Shown: one piece after another, positions 24,211 to 32,382 of the stretch
Layout: each line of letters opens with the position of its first letter
Position numbering within the stretch: the first letter of the stretch is position 1
Assembly (NCBI GenBank): GCA_964577055.1
Contig: CAZNWC010000009.1
Coordinates: 62,001 to 126,000, forward strand
From: PNNG01 sp964577055
GTDB taxonomy: Bacteria; Bacteroidota; Bacteroidia; UBA7662
Direction: 5' to 3'
Length of the DNA stretch: 64,000 nucleotides
Made by a program: the position numbers and the translations under genes
The notes under the pieces: model-generated
What the model was told of the DNA's origin: nothing
The model's input: the letters and a program-made list of their open reading frames with translations, nothing else
The model's database searches: none

Positions 24211-26607
24211 TTAGCTGCCGCAGGCTTCGCAGGCATCCGGATTGTCGAGCGAGCAGGCCATTTGCGAAAGCGCTTCGTCTTTGCTGATTTCCTGCACCGC
24301 AACGGCTTCGGTTGCCACCTTGGGCTCGAGGGCCACATCGGCTTGCTTTTCGATGGTGAACTTCACCGCATTGGCAGCAGCCTTGGTGCGGAGGTAGTAC
24401 ATGCCCGTTTTCAAACCGGCTTTCCATGCGTAGAAGTGCATCGAAGTGAGCTTGGCAAAATTCACATCGCTCATGAAGATGTTCATGCTCTGGCTCTGAC
24501 AAATGTAGGCACCGCGGTCGGCAGCCATGTCGATGATGGTCTTCTGCTTGATTTCCCAGGCGGTTTTGTAGATTTCCTTCAAATCGGCGGGAATCTCAGC
24601 GATGTCTTGCACCGATCCGTTGGCAGCTACAATCTTGTTCTTGAGCTCGAGGCTCCACATGCCAGCATCTACCAAATCGCGGAGGAGGTGCTTGTTCACC
24701 ACCACAAACTCGCCACTCAATACACGGCGGCTGTAGATGTTACTGGTGTATGGCTCAAAACACTCGTTGTTGCCCAAAATCTGGCTGGTAGAAGCCGTTG
24801 GCATGGGCGCCAGCAACAAGCTATTGCGGATGCCATGCTTCTTCACCTCGGCTTTGAGGGCATTCCAGTCCCAACGGTTGGTAGGCGTTACATTCCACAT
24901 ATCGTACTGGAAAATACCCTTCGATACGGGTGAGCCTTTGTAGCTTTCGTAAGCGCCGTGCTCTTTCGCCAAATCCTTCGAGGCAGTCATGGCCGCAAAG
25001 TAGATGGTTTCGAAGATGTCTTTGTTCAGCTGACGCGCTTCGTCCGAGTCAAAGGCCATGCGCAACATGATGAAGGCATCGGCCAATCCTTGAACACCAA
25101 TACCAATGGGGCGGTGACGCATGTTCGAATTGCGGGCCTCGGGCACGGGGTAATAGTTGATGTCGATGACCTTGTTCAGGTTTTTGGTAACGATGTAGGT
25201 GATATCGTACAAACGCTGGTGGTCGAAGGTCTTGTCGGCGGTCACAAAGCGGGGCAAAGCAATCGAGGCGAGGTTACAAACCGCTACTTCGTCTTTGCTG
25301 GTGTACTCCATGATCTCGGTGCAAAGGTTGCTCGAGCGGATGGTACCCAGGTTCTGCTGGTTGCTCTTGCGGTTGGCAGCATCTTTATACAGGATGTAAG
25401 GTGTGCCGGTTTCAATCTGCGACTCAAGAATGGCGAACCACAACTCTTGCGCTTTGATGGTCTTGCGTGCACGGTCTTCCTGCTCGTAGCGGGTGTAGAG
25501 TTGCTCAAACTCATCGCCCCAGCAGTCGTACAGGCCGGGGGCTTCGTTCGGACAAAACAAGCTCCAGTCGCCATTGGCTTCTACGCGCTTCATGAACAAA
25601 TCGGGAATCCACATGGCGTAGAAGAGGTCGCGGGCACGCATTTCTTCCTTGCCGTGGTTTTTCTTGAGGTCGAGGAAATCGAACACATCGGCATGCCAAG
25701 GCTCGAGGTAAATGGCGAACGAACCTTTGCGCTTACCGCCCCCTTGGTCCACATAACGGGCGGTGTCGTTGAACACGCGCAGCATGGGCACAATGCCGTT
25801 GCTGGTACCGTTGGTGCCTTTGATGTACGAACCAGTTGCACGCACGTTGTGGATGCTCAAGCCAATACCGCCCGCACTTTGCGAAATCTTCGCGGTTTGC
25901 TTGAGGGTGTTGTAAATGCCATCGATGCTATCGTCCTGCATGCTCAGCAAAAAGCAGCTCGAGAGTTGCGGCTTGGGTGTACCGGCATTGAACAGGGTAG
26001 GGGTAGCATGGGTAAACCAACGCTCGCTCATCAGCTCGTAGGTCTGAATGGCCGAAGCAATGTCGTCTTTGTGAATACCCACTGCCACACGCATGATCAT
26101 GTGCTGCGGACGCTCCACCACCTTGCCGTTGATTTTCAAGAGGTACGAACGCTCCAAGGTTTTGAAGCCAAAATAATCGTACTCGTAATCGCGGCTGTAA
26201 ATGATGGCCGAATCGAGCTCCTCAGCATTCTTCTCGATGATTTCCATCACATCGTCGGCAATCAACGAGGCGTTGTGGCCCGATGCGGGATCAACGTACT
26301 CGTACAAATCGCGGATGGTTTCGCTGAACGACTTCTTGGTTTCTTTGTGCAGGTTCGAAATGGCAATGCGTGCGGCCAAGATGGCGTAATCGGGGTGCAT
26401 GGCCGTCATCGAGGCGGCAGTTTCGGCAGCCAAATCGTCGAGCTTGGTGGTGGTCACCCCGTCGTACAAGCCGCTGATGACCTTCTTGGCCACCTCAATG
26501 GGCTCTACATAATCGGGGTTCAAACCGTAGCACAACTTTTCGATGCGCGAGGTGATTTTATCGAATTTGACCGGCTCTCTCCGGCCGTCTCTTTTGATGA
26601 CGTACAT
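24211..26607 (-). CDS. nrdA: Ribonucleoside-diphosphate reductase, alpha subunit (class Ia)
   Basis: A 798-residue large subunit that makes deoxyribonucleotides. An N-terminal ATP-cone (MYVIKRDGRREPVKFDKI, about 1-90) gives dATP control of activity. Active-site cysteines lie in SSCFLL, SNLCTEI and VAVCNLASI, and PTASTSQILGNNECFEPY with NIYSRRVLSGEF is the conserved core. The redox-shuttling tail ends in CEACGS. Pattern is close to the eukaryotic-type class Ia enzyme. nrdB lies 38 nt upstream in the same direction, so the order is nrdB-nrdA. Confidence 0.96.
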   Translation of the reverse strand: MYVIKRDGRREPVKFDKITSRIEKLCYGLNPDYVEPIEVAKKVISGLYDGVTTTKLDDLAAETAASMTAMHPDYAILAARIAISNLHKETKKSFSETIRDLYEYVDPASGHNASLIADDVMEIIEKNAEELDSAIIYSRDYEYDYFGFKTLERSYLLKINGKVVERPQHMIMRVAVGIHKDDIASAIQTYELMSERWFTHATPTLFNAGTPKPQLSSCFLLSMQDDSIDGIYNTLKQTAKISQSAGGIGLSIHNVRATGSYIKGTNGTSNGIVPMLRVFNDTARYVDQGGGKRKGSFAIYLEPWHADVFDFLDLKKNHGKEEMRARDLFYAMWIPDLFMKRVEANGDWSLFCPNEAPGLYDCWGDEFEQLYTRYEQEDRARKTIKAQELWFAILESQIETGTPYILYKDAANRKSNQQNLGTIRSSNLCTEIMEYTSKDEVAVCNLASIALPRFVTADKTFDHQRLYDITYIVTKNLNKVIDINYYPVPEARNSNMRHRPIGIGVQGLADAFIMLRMAFDSDEARQLNKDIFETIYFAAMTASKDLAKEHGAYESYKGSPVSKGIFQYDMWNVTPTNRWDWNALKAEVKKHGIRNSLLLAPMPTASTSQILGNNECFEPYTSNIYSRRVLSGEFVVVNKHLLRDLVDAGMWSLELKNKIVAANGSVQDIAEIPADLKEIYKTAWEIKQKTIIDMAADRGAYICQSQSMNIFMSDVNFAKLTSMHFYAWKAGLKTGMYYLRTKAAANAVKFTIEKQADVALEPKVATEAVAVQEISKDEALSQMACSLDNPDACEACGS

Positions 26608-26645
26608 AGGCAGTATTTTTTATTGTCTTGACAGGGGGTGTTCGC

Positions 26646-27614
26646 TTAAAAATCTTCGTCGGTGCTAAAGGTTTGCTTCTCGCGCACCGAGCCTACGCCA
26701 GCCTTTTTGTATTCGGCCACACGCTTTTCGAAGAAATTGGTCTTGCCTTCCATCGAAATCAATTCCATGAAGTCGAACGGATTGGTCACGTTGTAAATCT
26801 TGTTGAGGTTGAGGGTCTGCAAAAGGTGGTCGGCCACGTACTCGATGTACTGACACATCAAATCGGCGTTCATGCCAATCAAACGCACGGGCAAAGCATC
26901 GGTTACAAATTCTTTCTCAATCTCTACGGCATCGCGGATGATGTCGTAAATCACCTGCGGATCGAGCTTGTTTTGGATGTATTTGGTGTACAACAAACAA
27001 GCGAAGTCGCGGTGCAAGCCTTCGTCGCGACTGATCAGCTCGTTCGAGAAAGTAAGGCCGGGCATCAAGCCGCGCTTCTTCAACCAGAAGATGCTGCAGA
27101 AGCTGCCGCTGAAGAAAATGCCTTCTACTGCTGCAAACGCAATGAGGCGCTCAAGGAAGTTGCCATTGTCGATCCAACGCAAAGCCCATTCGGCCTTCTT
27201 CTGCACACAAGGAACGGTTTCGATGGCGTGCAAAAGGTGGTCTTTTTCAATGGGGTCTTTGATGTAGGTGTCAATAAGCAGCGAATAGGTTTCTGAGTGG
27301 ATGTTCTCCATCATGATCTGGAAGCCGTAAAAACAACGCGCCTCGGGGTACTGCACTTCGTTGAGGAAGTGAATGGCGAGGTTTTCGTTCACAATGCCGT
27401 CGCTGGCCGCAAAAAAGGCCAATACGTGCTTAATAAAATGTTTTTCATCGGCGTTCAGTTTGCTTTCCCAATCTACCAGGTCGGCCGACAAGTCGATTTC
27501 TTCGGCCGTCCAAAAGCTGGCCTCCGACTTCTTGTAGTAGTCCCATACGTCGTGGTACTTGATCGGAAAGAGGACAAAGCGGTCCTTATTCTCTTGGAGA
27601 ATGTGTTCAGTCAT
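26646..27614 (-). CDS. nrdB: Ribonucleoside-diphosphate reductase, beta subunit (class Ia)
   Basis: A 322-residue diiron subunit that holds the tyrosyl radical. Ligands are visible in DLVDWESKLNADEKHF, EARCFYGFQIMMENIHSETY (Glu, His, and the radical Tyr) and EGIFFSGSFCSIFWLKKRG. The EARCFYGFQ line is the one found in eukaryotic R2 proteins. The C-terminal tail ends in STDEDF, fitting the acidic-aromatic peptide that docks on the alpha subunit. The presence of the Tyr argues for a classical class Ia radical. Confidence 0.95.
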   Translation of the reverse strand: MTEHILQENKDRFVLFPIKYHDVWDYYKKSEASFWTAEEIDLSADLVDWESKLNADEKHFIKHVLAFFAASDGIVNENLAIHFLNEVQYPEARCFYGFQIMMENIHSETYSLLIDTYIKDPIEKDHLLHAIETVPCVQKKAEWALRWIDNGNFLERLIAFAAVEGIFFSGSFCSIFWLKKRGLMPGLTFSNELISRDEGLHRDFACLLYTKYIQNKLDPQVIYDIIRDAVEIEKEFVTDALPVRLIGMNADLMCQYIEYVADHLLQTLNLNKIYNVTNPFDFMELISMEGKTNFFEKRVAEYKKAGVGSVREKQTFSTDEDF

Positions 27615-27985
27615 CTATGTAAAATTTTAATTTTTTTGGGCGAGGCCAGTGGCCAATCACCCAATCAACCGGTGGTAGCGTCTGAGCTTCAAGTGTATGA
27701 ACTCAAAAACACGTGTATCACTTTGGTCGGTAGCAGTGGCGATTAGCAACTTCACAAATTTTGCAAACTATGTGTCGTGGTTGTCCACAAGGTGAACAGA
27801 GTTTTGCACAGTCTTTTAATGCATTGATTGTCAGCGCAATACAGTGTAATTAGCTTTTAAAGCCCGTAAACGGTGTTTTTCGTTCGCCCAGTTTTGGAGG
27901 TCTCTCGAAAAAGGCCTATTTTTCGCCAAAGCTACTGTTCATTTTTGTGAACACTGTTACACAAACTTCCAAAATACCCTCACTT
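27615..27985. other. Divergent control region of nrdB and the CpeT-like gene
   Basis: 371 bp without a supported gene. It contains an 8-bp palindrome ACACGTGT (27709-27716), a single DnaA-box-like TTGTCCACA (27781-27789) and TTTTTGTG just before the plus-strand gene. None matches an NrdR box well. A minus-strand promoter for nrdB must lie here but I could not place it. Confidence 0.35.
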
Positions 27986-28678
27986 ATGCGCCTGCTTTTG
28001 ATCTCTTGCTTCGTGTTGTTGTCGAGCCTATTTGCTTCGGCAAACCCTCCACGTTTTTCCAAAGACTTGCGTACCCTCACCACCTGGATGCAGGGTGACT
28101 ACGACAACAGCTCGCAGTTGCGCCGCGATACCACCGTGGCTTTTGCCGAAGCACACATCGTGCGCATTTGGGAAAACCTGTACACCGATGCCATTTGGTT
28201 GTACGAAGAAATCAACGACCGCGAAGGCAAGCCCATCAGCCAGCGGTTTTACCGCTTCAGCGACGGGGCCGACGATACCTACGAAGCCATCGTTTACGAA
28301 TTGCCCGATGTAAGCAAATATGCAGGTGAATTCAAAGCCGCCCGTCCGTTCGAAGACTTTAACCCCGAAACCGATTTGACCGGCCTGGTGGAATGTACCA
28401 TTTATTTCCGCAAAAAGGGCGACAATAAGTATTCAGGCTCCACTGTGGGCAAAGAATGCCTGTTTAACCGCGGTGGCAAGGTGAAATATTGGCAATACCA
28501 AATCGATGTGTACGAAGCCAAACTCATGCGCTCCGACCGCGGCATTGGTTGGAACGACGAGGTTGTAGCCGGTCCGGCCAAAGAAAGCAAAGGCTACGAA
28601 TTCAAACGTCCGGTGGTGAAGCCCGAAAAACCCAAACCGGCACCCAAAAGCAGCAAGTCGAAAGGCAAAAAGCGCTAA
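27986..28678 (+). CDS. Exported CpeT/CpcT-family protein
   Basis: A 230-residue protein with a signal peptide (MRLLLISCFVLLSSLFASA, cut before NPP). The mature part follows the CpeT/CpcT chromophore-lyase family: LTTWMQGDYDNSSQ, HIVRIWENLYTDAIWLYEE, QRFYRF, GLVECTIYFRKKG and DRGIGWNDEVV. In cyanobacteria these attach bilins to phycobiliproteins, which this organism should not have, so the ligand here is unknown. The C-terminus is a Lys/Pro-rich tail. Start at ATG 27986 is chosen over a GTG at 27947. The PAP2 gene follows after 2 nt. Confidence 0.8.
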   Translation: MRLLLISCFVLLSSLFASANPPRFSKDLRTLTTWMQGDYDNSSQLRRDTTVAFAEAHIVRIWENLYTDAIWLYEEINDREGKPISQRFYRFSDGADDTYEAIVYELPDVSKYAGEFKAARPFEDFNPETDLTGLVECTIYFRKKGDNKYSGSTVGKECLFNRGGKVKYWQYQIDVYEAKLMRSDRGIGWNDEVVAGPAKESKGYEFKRPVVKPEKPKPAPKSSKSKGKKR

Positions 28679-28680
28679 GC

Positions 28681-29370
28681 ATGGTCAAGCGTTTGTTGGT
28701 TGAAATACGTACGAACGCCTCGTTTTTTGGTGCATACGCGCTGTTTTTGGCGCTGGGTTTGTTGTTGCTGCAGCTATTTGGCAAAGAAGCCCTCTTTTTG
28801 CAGCAAAATGCCTGGCATCACCCTTGGGCCGATGCCATTGCGCCCTGGCTCACCCATTTGGGCGATGGTTTGTTTGCCTTCGCCATTTTTTTGGTCATGC
28901 TCAGTTTACACTACCGCAAAGCCCTCACCGCCTTGTTTTGTTTTGCCGTGGTGTTGCTGGTCATTCAGCTGAGCAAACAATGGGTATTTGCCGATGCCTT
29001 GCGGCCAGCAGCTTATTTTGCGGCGCTTGGACAAGAAATCAGGCTCATCGATGGAGTGAAAGTACATGCCCATAACAGCTTTCCTTCGGGACATTCGGCC
29101 TCTGCCTTCGTGTTGTTTGCCGTGCTTGCGCTGCAGTGGTTTCACAAAAAGTGGGGCGCCTATTTGTTGCTCGCGGCCGTCATCATTGCCTATACCCGCA
29201 TTTACCTTTCGCAGCATTTTATGGGCGATGTATTGGCCGGTTCACTGGTGGGTGTGGCGGTAGCCATGCTTGGTACCGCTTGGTTGGATGGCGTTTTTAA
29301 TCGGCGACCCAAAGCCTGGCACCAACAAGGTTTGTTCAAAAAACAGGACATAAAAAAAGCCACTTCGTAG
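28681..29370 (+). CDS. PAP2-family membrane phosphatase
   Basis: A 229-residue integral-membrane phosphatase with about six helices. The three PAP2 motifs are complete: KQWVFADALRP, PSGHSAS and YTRIYLSQHFMGD. Such enzymes remove phosphate from lipid phosphates such as undecaprenyl diphosphate or phosphatidate on the periplasmic face. The start at 28681 follows the CpeT-like gene by 2 nt. Its TAG stop lies in the loop of the terminator hairpin. Confidence 0.9.
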   Translation: MVKRLLVEIRTNASFFGAYALFLALGLLLLQLFGKEALFLQQNAWHHPWADAIAPWLTHLGDGLFAFAIFLVMLSLHYRKALTALFCFAVVLLVIQLSKQWVFADALRPAAYFAALGQEIRLIDGVKVHAHNSFPSGHSASAFVLFAVLALQWFHKKWGAYLLLAAVIIAYTRIYLSQHFMGDVLAGSLVGVAVAMLGTAWLDGVFNRRPKAWHQQGLFKKQDIKKATS

Positions 29371-29385
29371 GAAGCGGCTTTTTTT
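29352..29385. terminator. Bidirectional terminator between PAP2 and T9SS genes
   Basis: Stem 29359-29366 with 29371-29378 and a 4-nt loop that contains most of the PAP2 stop codon; A-run left (29352-29358) and T-run right (29379-29385). The single A-C mismatch becomes a G-U pair on the minus strand, so it works best for the minus-strand gene. Confidence 0.88.
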
Positions 29386-29423
29386 GTTGCAGGGTTGGGT
29401 TGGTTGGGTAAAGAGCGTCAGGC

Positions 29424-29771
29424 TTATTTCAGCACTACTCGCTTGCTGGCACGGCCATCGGCATGGTCCAATTCAATGAAGTACAAACCGGGTGTACGAC
29501 CGGTGAGATCAAATTCCCACACATGTTTTCCAGCTTGTATTTGGCTTTCCTGGCGTTCTACCTCGCGGCCAATCACATCGAGCAGCACCAATTGCATGGT
29601 ACCAGCGCGCACAGCCTGGTATTCAATGGTAAGGGCACCGGCGGTGGGATTGGGGAAAGCTTTGAATTGGATTTTGGCCTTTTCGGGCTGGGGTTGTCCG
29701 TGATCGGCTTTGCTGCCCAAGGCAGCCAGGTTCAAGGCGACGAACAGCAAAAAGAGTAGGTATTTTTTCAT
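29424..29771 (-). CDS. Orphan type IX secretion sorting-domain protein
   Basis: A 115-residue protein made of a signal peptide (MKKYLLFLLFVALNLAALG) and little else than a T9SS type-A C-terminal domain. The domain shows FKAFPNPTAGALTIEY, VLLDVIGREVERQ, GKHVWEFDLTGRTPGLYFIEL and the end KRVVLK. Normally this 75-90-residue domain is attached to a large cargo that is moved across the outer membrane. Here only about 15 residues lie between signal peptide and domain. It could be a truncated gene, a small surface protein, or a free competitor. Start chosen at 29771; a longer frame upstream has no homology. Confidence 0.78.
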   Translation of the reverse strand: MKKYLLFLLFVALNLAALGSKADHGQPQPEKAKIQFKAFPNPTAGALTIEYQAVRAGTMQLVLLDVIGREVERQESQIQAGKHVWEFDLTGRTPGLYFIELDHADGRASKRVVLK

Positions 29772-29869
29772 AGCGGGTTTTTTCTGCGGGGGTTGACAAA
29801 CAACGTGCCAAAAGGCAGACGCAGTGAATGGATACAAGGTTGCATGCCCGCAGAAATATTTTGTGGCGG

Positions 29870-30105
29870 TTGGCGTTTGGCTGACCGCTCTCTGCTGTCG
29901 GCTGTCGGCGTTCTGCTTTCAGCTCTCTGCTGGTCGCTGTCGGCGTTCCGCTGTCCGCTTTCTGCTGTCGGCGTTCCGCTTTCAGCTGACTGTTGCATGC
30001 CGAACGCTGACCGCAGCATGCCGATGGCTGATTGCTGCATGCCAATCGCTGAACGCTGAAAGCCGCAAGCTGTCGTCCGTCTTCCGTCGGCTGTCTGCGC
30101 CTTCA
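29870..30105. repeat. Imperfect repeat-rich region (gctgtcggcgttccgctttcagct-type)
   Basis: About 235 bp of overlapping degenerate repeats built from gctgtcggcgttc, ccgctttcagct, tctctgctg and, further on, gcatgccgatggctga. It lies between the T9SS gene and the lpdA promoter. Fragments of the same kind (gcgttcagcgttcagccatcgg) appear at 61929-61950. Confidence 0.6.
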
Positions 30106-30119
30106 ATTCGTCTCCACCA

Positions 30120-30153
30120 TTGAAATATTTTTCGCCCTTAAGCCGTATCTTGC
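30120..30153 (+). promoter_or_regulatory. lpdA promoter (-33 TTG, -7 TATCTTGC)
   Basis: TTG at 30120-30122 and TATCTTGC at 30146-30153 are 23 bp apart. The box ends 22 nt before the ATG at 30176, leaving a short AT-rich leader. Confidence 0.5.
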
Positions 30154-30175
30154 AGCCGTTTTAAAAAATCGAGTT

Positions 30176-31564
30176 ATGAATTACGATGTGATTGTAGTGG
30201 GCGGTGGTCCCGGCGGTTATGTAGCTGCCATCAGGGCCTCGCAGTTGGGACTCAAAACGGCCGTGGTTGAACGTGAAGCCATGGGTGGTATTTGCCTGAA
30301 CTGGGGTTGTATTCCAACCAAAGCCCTGCTCAAAAGCGCACAGGTATTTGAATATATCAAGCATGCTTCCGATTACGGCATCAACGTAAGCGGTGCCGAG
30401 CACGACTTCGGTGCGGTAATCAAGCGCAGCCGCGGGGTAGCCGATGGCATGAGCAAAGGCGTGGGCTTTCTCATGAAGAAGAACAAGGTCGACGTGATCA
30501 TGGGCTGGGGCAAGGTATTGGCTGGTAAAAAGGTGCAGGTAACTGGTACCGACGGCAAAAAGACCGAGTACAGCGCACAGCACATCATCATTGCTACCGG
30601 TGGTCGCGCCCGCGAATTGCCCAACATCAAAATCGATGGTGAAAAAATCATCGAGTACCGCAAGGCCATGAGCCTCGAAAAGCAGCCCAAGAGCATGCTC
30701 ATCATTGGTTCGGGTGCCATTGGGGTGGAGTTTGCCTATGTGTACAACGCCATGGGTACCAAGGTAACCATCGTGGAATTCATGCCGAACATTGTGCCGG
30801 TGGAAGACGAAGACGTATCAAAGGCGCTCGAAAAAATCTACAAAAAAGAAGGCATCGACATTTATACCAGCTCAAGAGTAGAAAGTGTTGATACCAGCGG
30901 TGCACTTTGCAAAGCCAAGGTGAAAACCCCTACAGGTGAAATTACCCTCGAAGCCGAAGTGGTATTGTCGGCAGCCGGTGTGGTGGCCAACATCGAAAAC
31001 ATTGGGTTGGAAGAGGTAGGCATTGCCACCGACAAAGGAAAAATCCTGGTGAACGACTACTACCAAACCAATATGCCGGGCTATTACGCCATTGGCGATG
31101 TGGTAAAAGGTCCAGCTTTGGCGCACGTGGCTTCGGCCGAGGGCATCATTTGCGTGGAGAAGATTGCCGGACACCACCCCGAGCCTTTGGATTATGGCAA
31201 CATTCCTGGCTGTACGTATTGCTCGCCCGAAATTGCATCGGTGGGCATGACCGAAAAGGCCGCCAAAGAAGCCGGTTATGATGTGAAAGTGGGCAAATTC
31301 CCCTTCTCGGCTTCGGGCAAGGCCAGCGCAGCCGGACACAAAGACGGTTTTGTAAAAGTGATTTTCGATGCCAAATACGGTGAGTTCTTAGGTGCCCACA
31401 TGATTGGTGCCAACGTAACCGAAATGATTGCCGAGGTAGTGGTTGCCCGCAAGCTCGAAACCACCGGCCACGAAATGATCAAGGCCGTGCACCCGCACCC
31501 CACCATGAGCGAAGCGGTGATGGAAGCCGCCGCCGCAGCCTATGGCGAGGTGATTCACTTGTAA
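30176..31564 (+). CDS. lpdA: Dihydrolipoyl dehydrogenase (E3)
   Basis: A 462-residue flavoprotein disulfide reductase that re-oxidises dihydrolipoamide in 2-oxoacid dehydrogenase complexes. It has the FAD motif GGGPGG (9-14), redox cysteines Cys40 and Cys45 in GGICLNWGCIPTK, the NAD motif GSGAIGVEFA, the second FAD motif YAIGDV and the catalytic His-Glu pair in HPHPTMSE. Complete length. It stands alone with its own promoter and terminator; the E1/E2 genes are not in the window. Confidence 0.96.
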   Translation: MNYDVIVVGGGPGGYVAAIRASQLGLKTAVVEREAMGGICLNWGCIPTKALLKSAQVFEYIKHASDYGINVSGAEHDFGAVIKRSRGVADGMSKGVGFLMKKNKVDVIMGWGKVLAGKKVQVTGTDGKKTEYSAQHIIIATGGRARELPNIKIDGEKIIEYRKAMSLEKQPKSMLIIGSGAIGVEFAYVYNAMGTKVTIVEFMPNIVPVEDEDVSKALEKIYKKEGIDIYTSSRVESVDTSGALCKAKVKTPTGEITLEAEVVLSAAGVVANIENIGLEEVGIATDKGKILVNDYYQTNMPGYYAIGDVVKGPALAHVASAEGIICVEKIAGHHPEPLDYGNIPGCTYCSPEIASVGMTEKAAKEAGYDVKVGKFPFSASGKASAAGHKDGFVKVIFDAKYGEFLGAHMIGANVTEMIAEVVVARKLETTGHEMIKAVHPHPTMSEAVMEAAAAAYGEVIHL

Positions 31565-31580
31565 GGAGCCGCGCAAGCAC

Positions 31581-31614
31581 AAAAAAGCCGCAATCGAAAG
31601 GTTGCGGCTTTTTT
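31581..31614 (+). terminator. Terminator of lpdA (GNRA-loop hairpin)
   Basis: 9-bp stem (31587-31595 with 31600-31608) closed by a GAAA tetraloop, with T-run 31609-31614 and A-run 31581-31586. The wobble pair works on the plus strand. It may also serve the minus-strand toxin gene, which ends 3 nt further on. Confidence 0.9.
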
Positions 31615-31617
31615 GTG

Positions 31618-31920
31618 TTAAATGCGGAAGGAGTAATCTTTTGGGTTTCGGTAAGAGTGAATAATTGCCAATACAATAATCGTTTGGCTATTATCATCGA
31701 TGAGGTAATGCAGTTGATAGGGAAATTGTTTCAAAAGTAAGGTGCGAACCGTTTTGTATTTTTGTTGGAACCCGAGTGGCATAAGTTCCAAAAACTGATA
31801 GGCTTCGCGTATTCGGCTAATAAATTGCTCTTCAAGTTTTGTGTTGATTTTTTGATAATAGCCCATGGCTTCCCGGATGTCATTTTGAACCGCCGGTAAA
31901 CTGACCACCCGGTATTTCAT
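31618..31920 (-). CDS. RelE/ParE-family toxin
   Basis: A 100-residue toxin of the RelE/ParE superfamily. It opens with a strand and helix SLPAVQNDIREAMGYYQKIN (family: pxAxxDlxeixxyy) and has FISRIREAYQFLELMP, then LLKQFPYQLHYLIDD and ends VLAIIHSYRNPKDY. These lines match ParE-like proteins more than mRNA-cutting RelE, so a gyrase target is possible. Its ATG overlaps the antitoxin TGA by 4 nt (ATGA). Confidence 0.88.
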   Translation of the reverse strand: MKYRVVSLPAVQNDIREAMGYYQKINTKLEEQFISRIREAYQFLELMPLGFQQKYKTVRTLLLKQFPYQLHYLIDDNSQTIIVLAIIHSYRNPKDYSFRI

Positions 31921-32159
31921 CGTTCTTTTTCAATCTGATCCAAAACGTTTGCGAAATCTTCTACTTCGGAGGGGTTGTTGTAATAGGCATCTAAACGTGC
32001 ATCAACAATGCTCTTTTGCCAAGCGGTAAGTGCTTCATTGGCTTGAACTTCTTGGATTTGCAATTCAGTGTATTTAGCTTTTAACCCTTGCCAGTCTTCA
32101 ATGGGGATAAACACACCTGTGGTGTTCCCCTCGTTATCTCGGATAAATTGGAGACTCAT
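31917..32159 (-). CDS. Antitoxin of the RelE/ParE module
   Basis: An 80-residue acidic protein directly upstream of the toxin. It starts SLQFIRDNEGNTTGVFIPIEDW, a pattern seen in antitoxins of the Phd/YefM-like and addiction-module type in Bacteroidota, and ends in a helical, charged tail (SEVEDFANVLDQIEKER) suited to wrapping the toxin. No DNA-binding helix is obvious. Overlap of 4 nt with the toxin supports co-translation. Confidence 0.8.
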   Translation of the reverse strand: MSLQFIRDNEGNTTGVFIPIEDWQGLKAKYTELQIQEVQANEALTAWQKSIVDARLDAYYNNPSEVEDFANVLDQIEKER

Positions 32160-32227
32160 GTCTGATTATTTGAGTTGTATGTGACTAATATAAGGGTAGA
32201 AAATTGAATTTGAGCCACCTAAATGCT

Positions 32228-32302
32228 TTAAAACTTCAGCAAGTGGTTGTAGAATCGGCCTTCACCACTTTCAACCAACACTACGTACACCCCCTGTGCC
32301 AA
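32228..32302 (-). pseudogene. Remnant of a T9SS sorting-domain C-terminus
   Basis: Read on the minus strand this gives LAQGVYVVLVESGEGRF followed by YNHLLKF and a TAA stop, the unmistakable last strands of a T9SS type-A sorting domain (xLxxGvYvvxve...g.....kl). No cargo or signal peptide precedes it; the sequence immediately upstream on that strand is a terminator hairpin (32303-32331). It is either a relic of a deleted secreted-protein gene or a transposed end. Confidence 0.6.
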
Positions 32303-32331
32303 GCCGCAATCGATAGGTTGCGGCTTTTTTT
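32303..32331 (+). terminator. Near-duplicate of the lpdA terminator
   Basis: Stem and flanks are identical to the hairpin at 31587-31608 except for one loop base (GATA instead of GAAA), and a T-run follows. No plus-strand gene ends here. It lies exactly at the edge of the T9SS remnant. Confidence 0.7.
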
Positions 32332-32382
32332 GCGTTTGGGCATGGCTGTTTGGCAGTGGACAGGCTTTTTAACTGATTGGCT

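Noticed and set aside
27781..27789. DnaA box (TTGTCCACA) upstream of nrdB as part of an origin
   Set aside because: Only a single box, no AT-rich unwinding region and no origin-linked genes nearby; at most a regulatory site.
29793..30123. Overlapping frames of 88-140 residues on both strands in the repeat block before lpdA
   Set aside because: Their sequences are simple reflections of the short repeats (for example LLSAVGVLLSAL); not coding.
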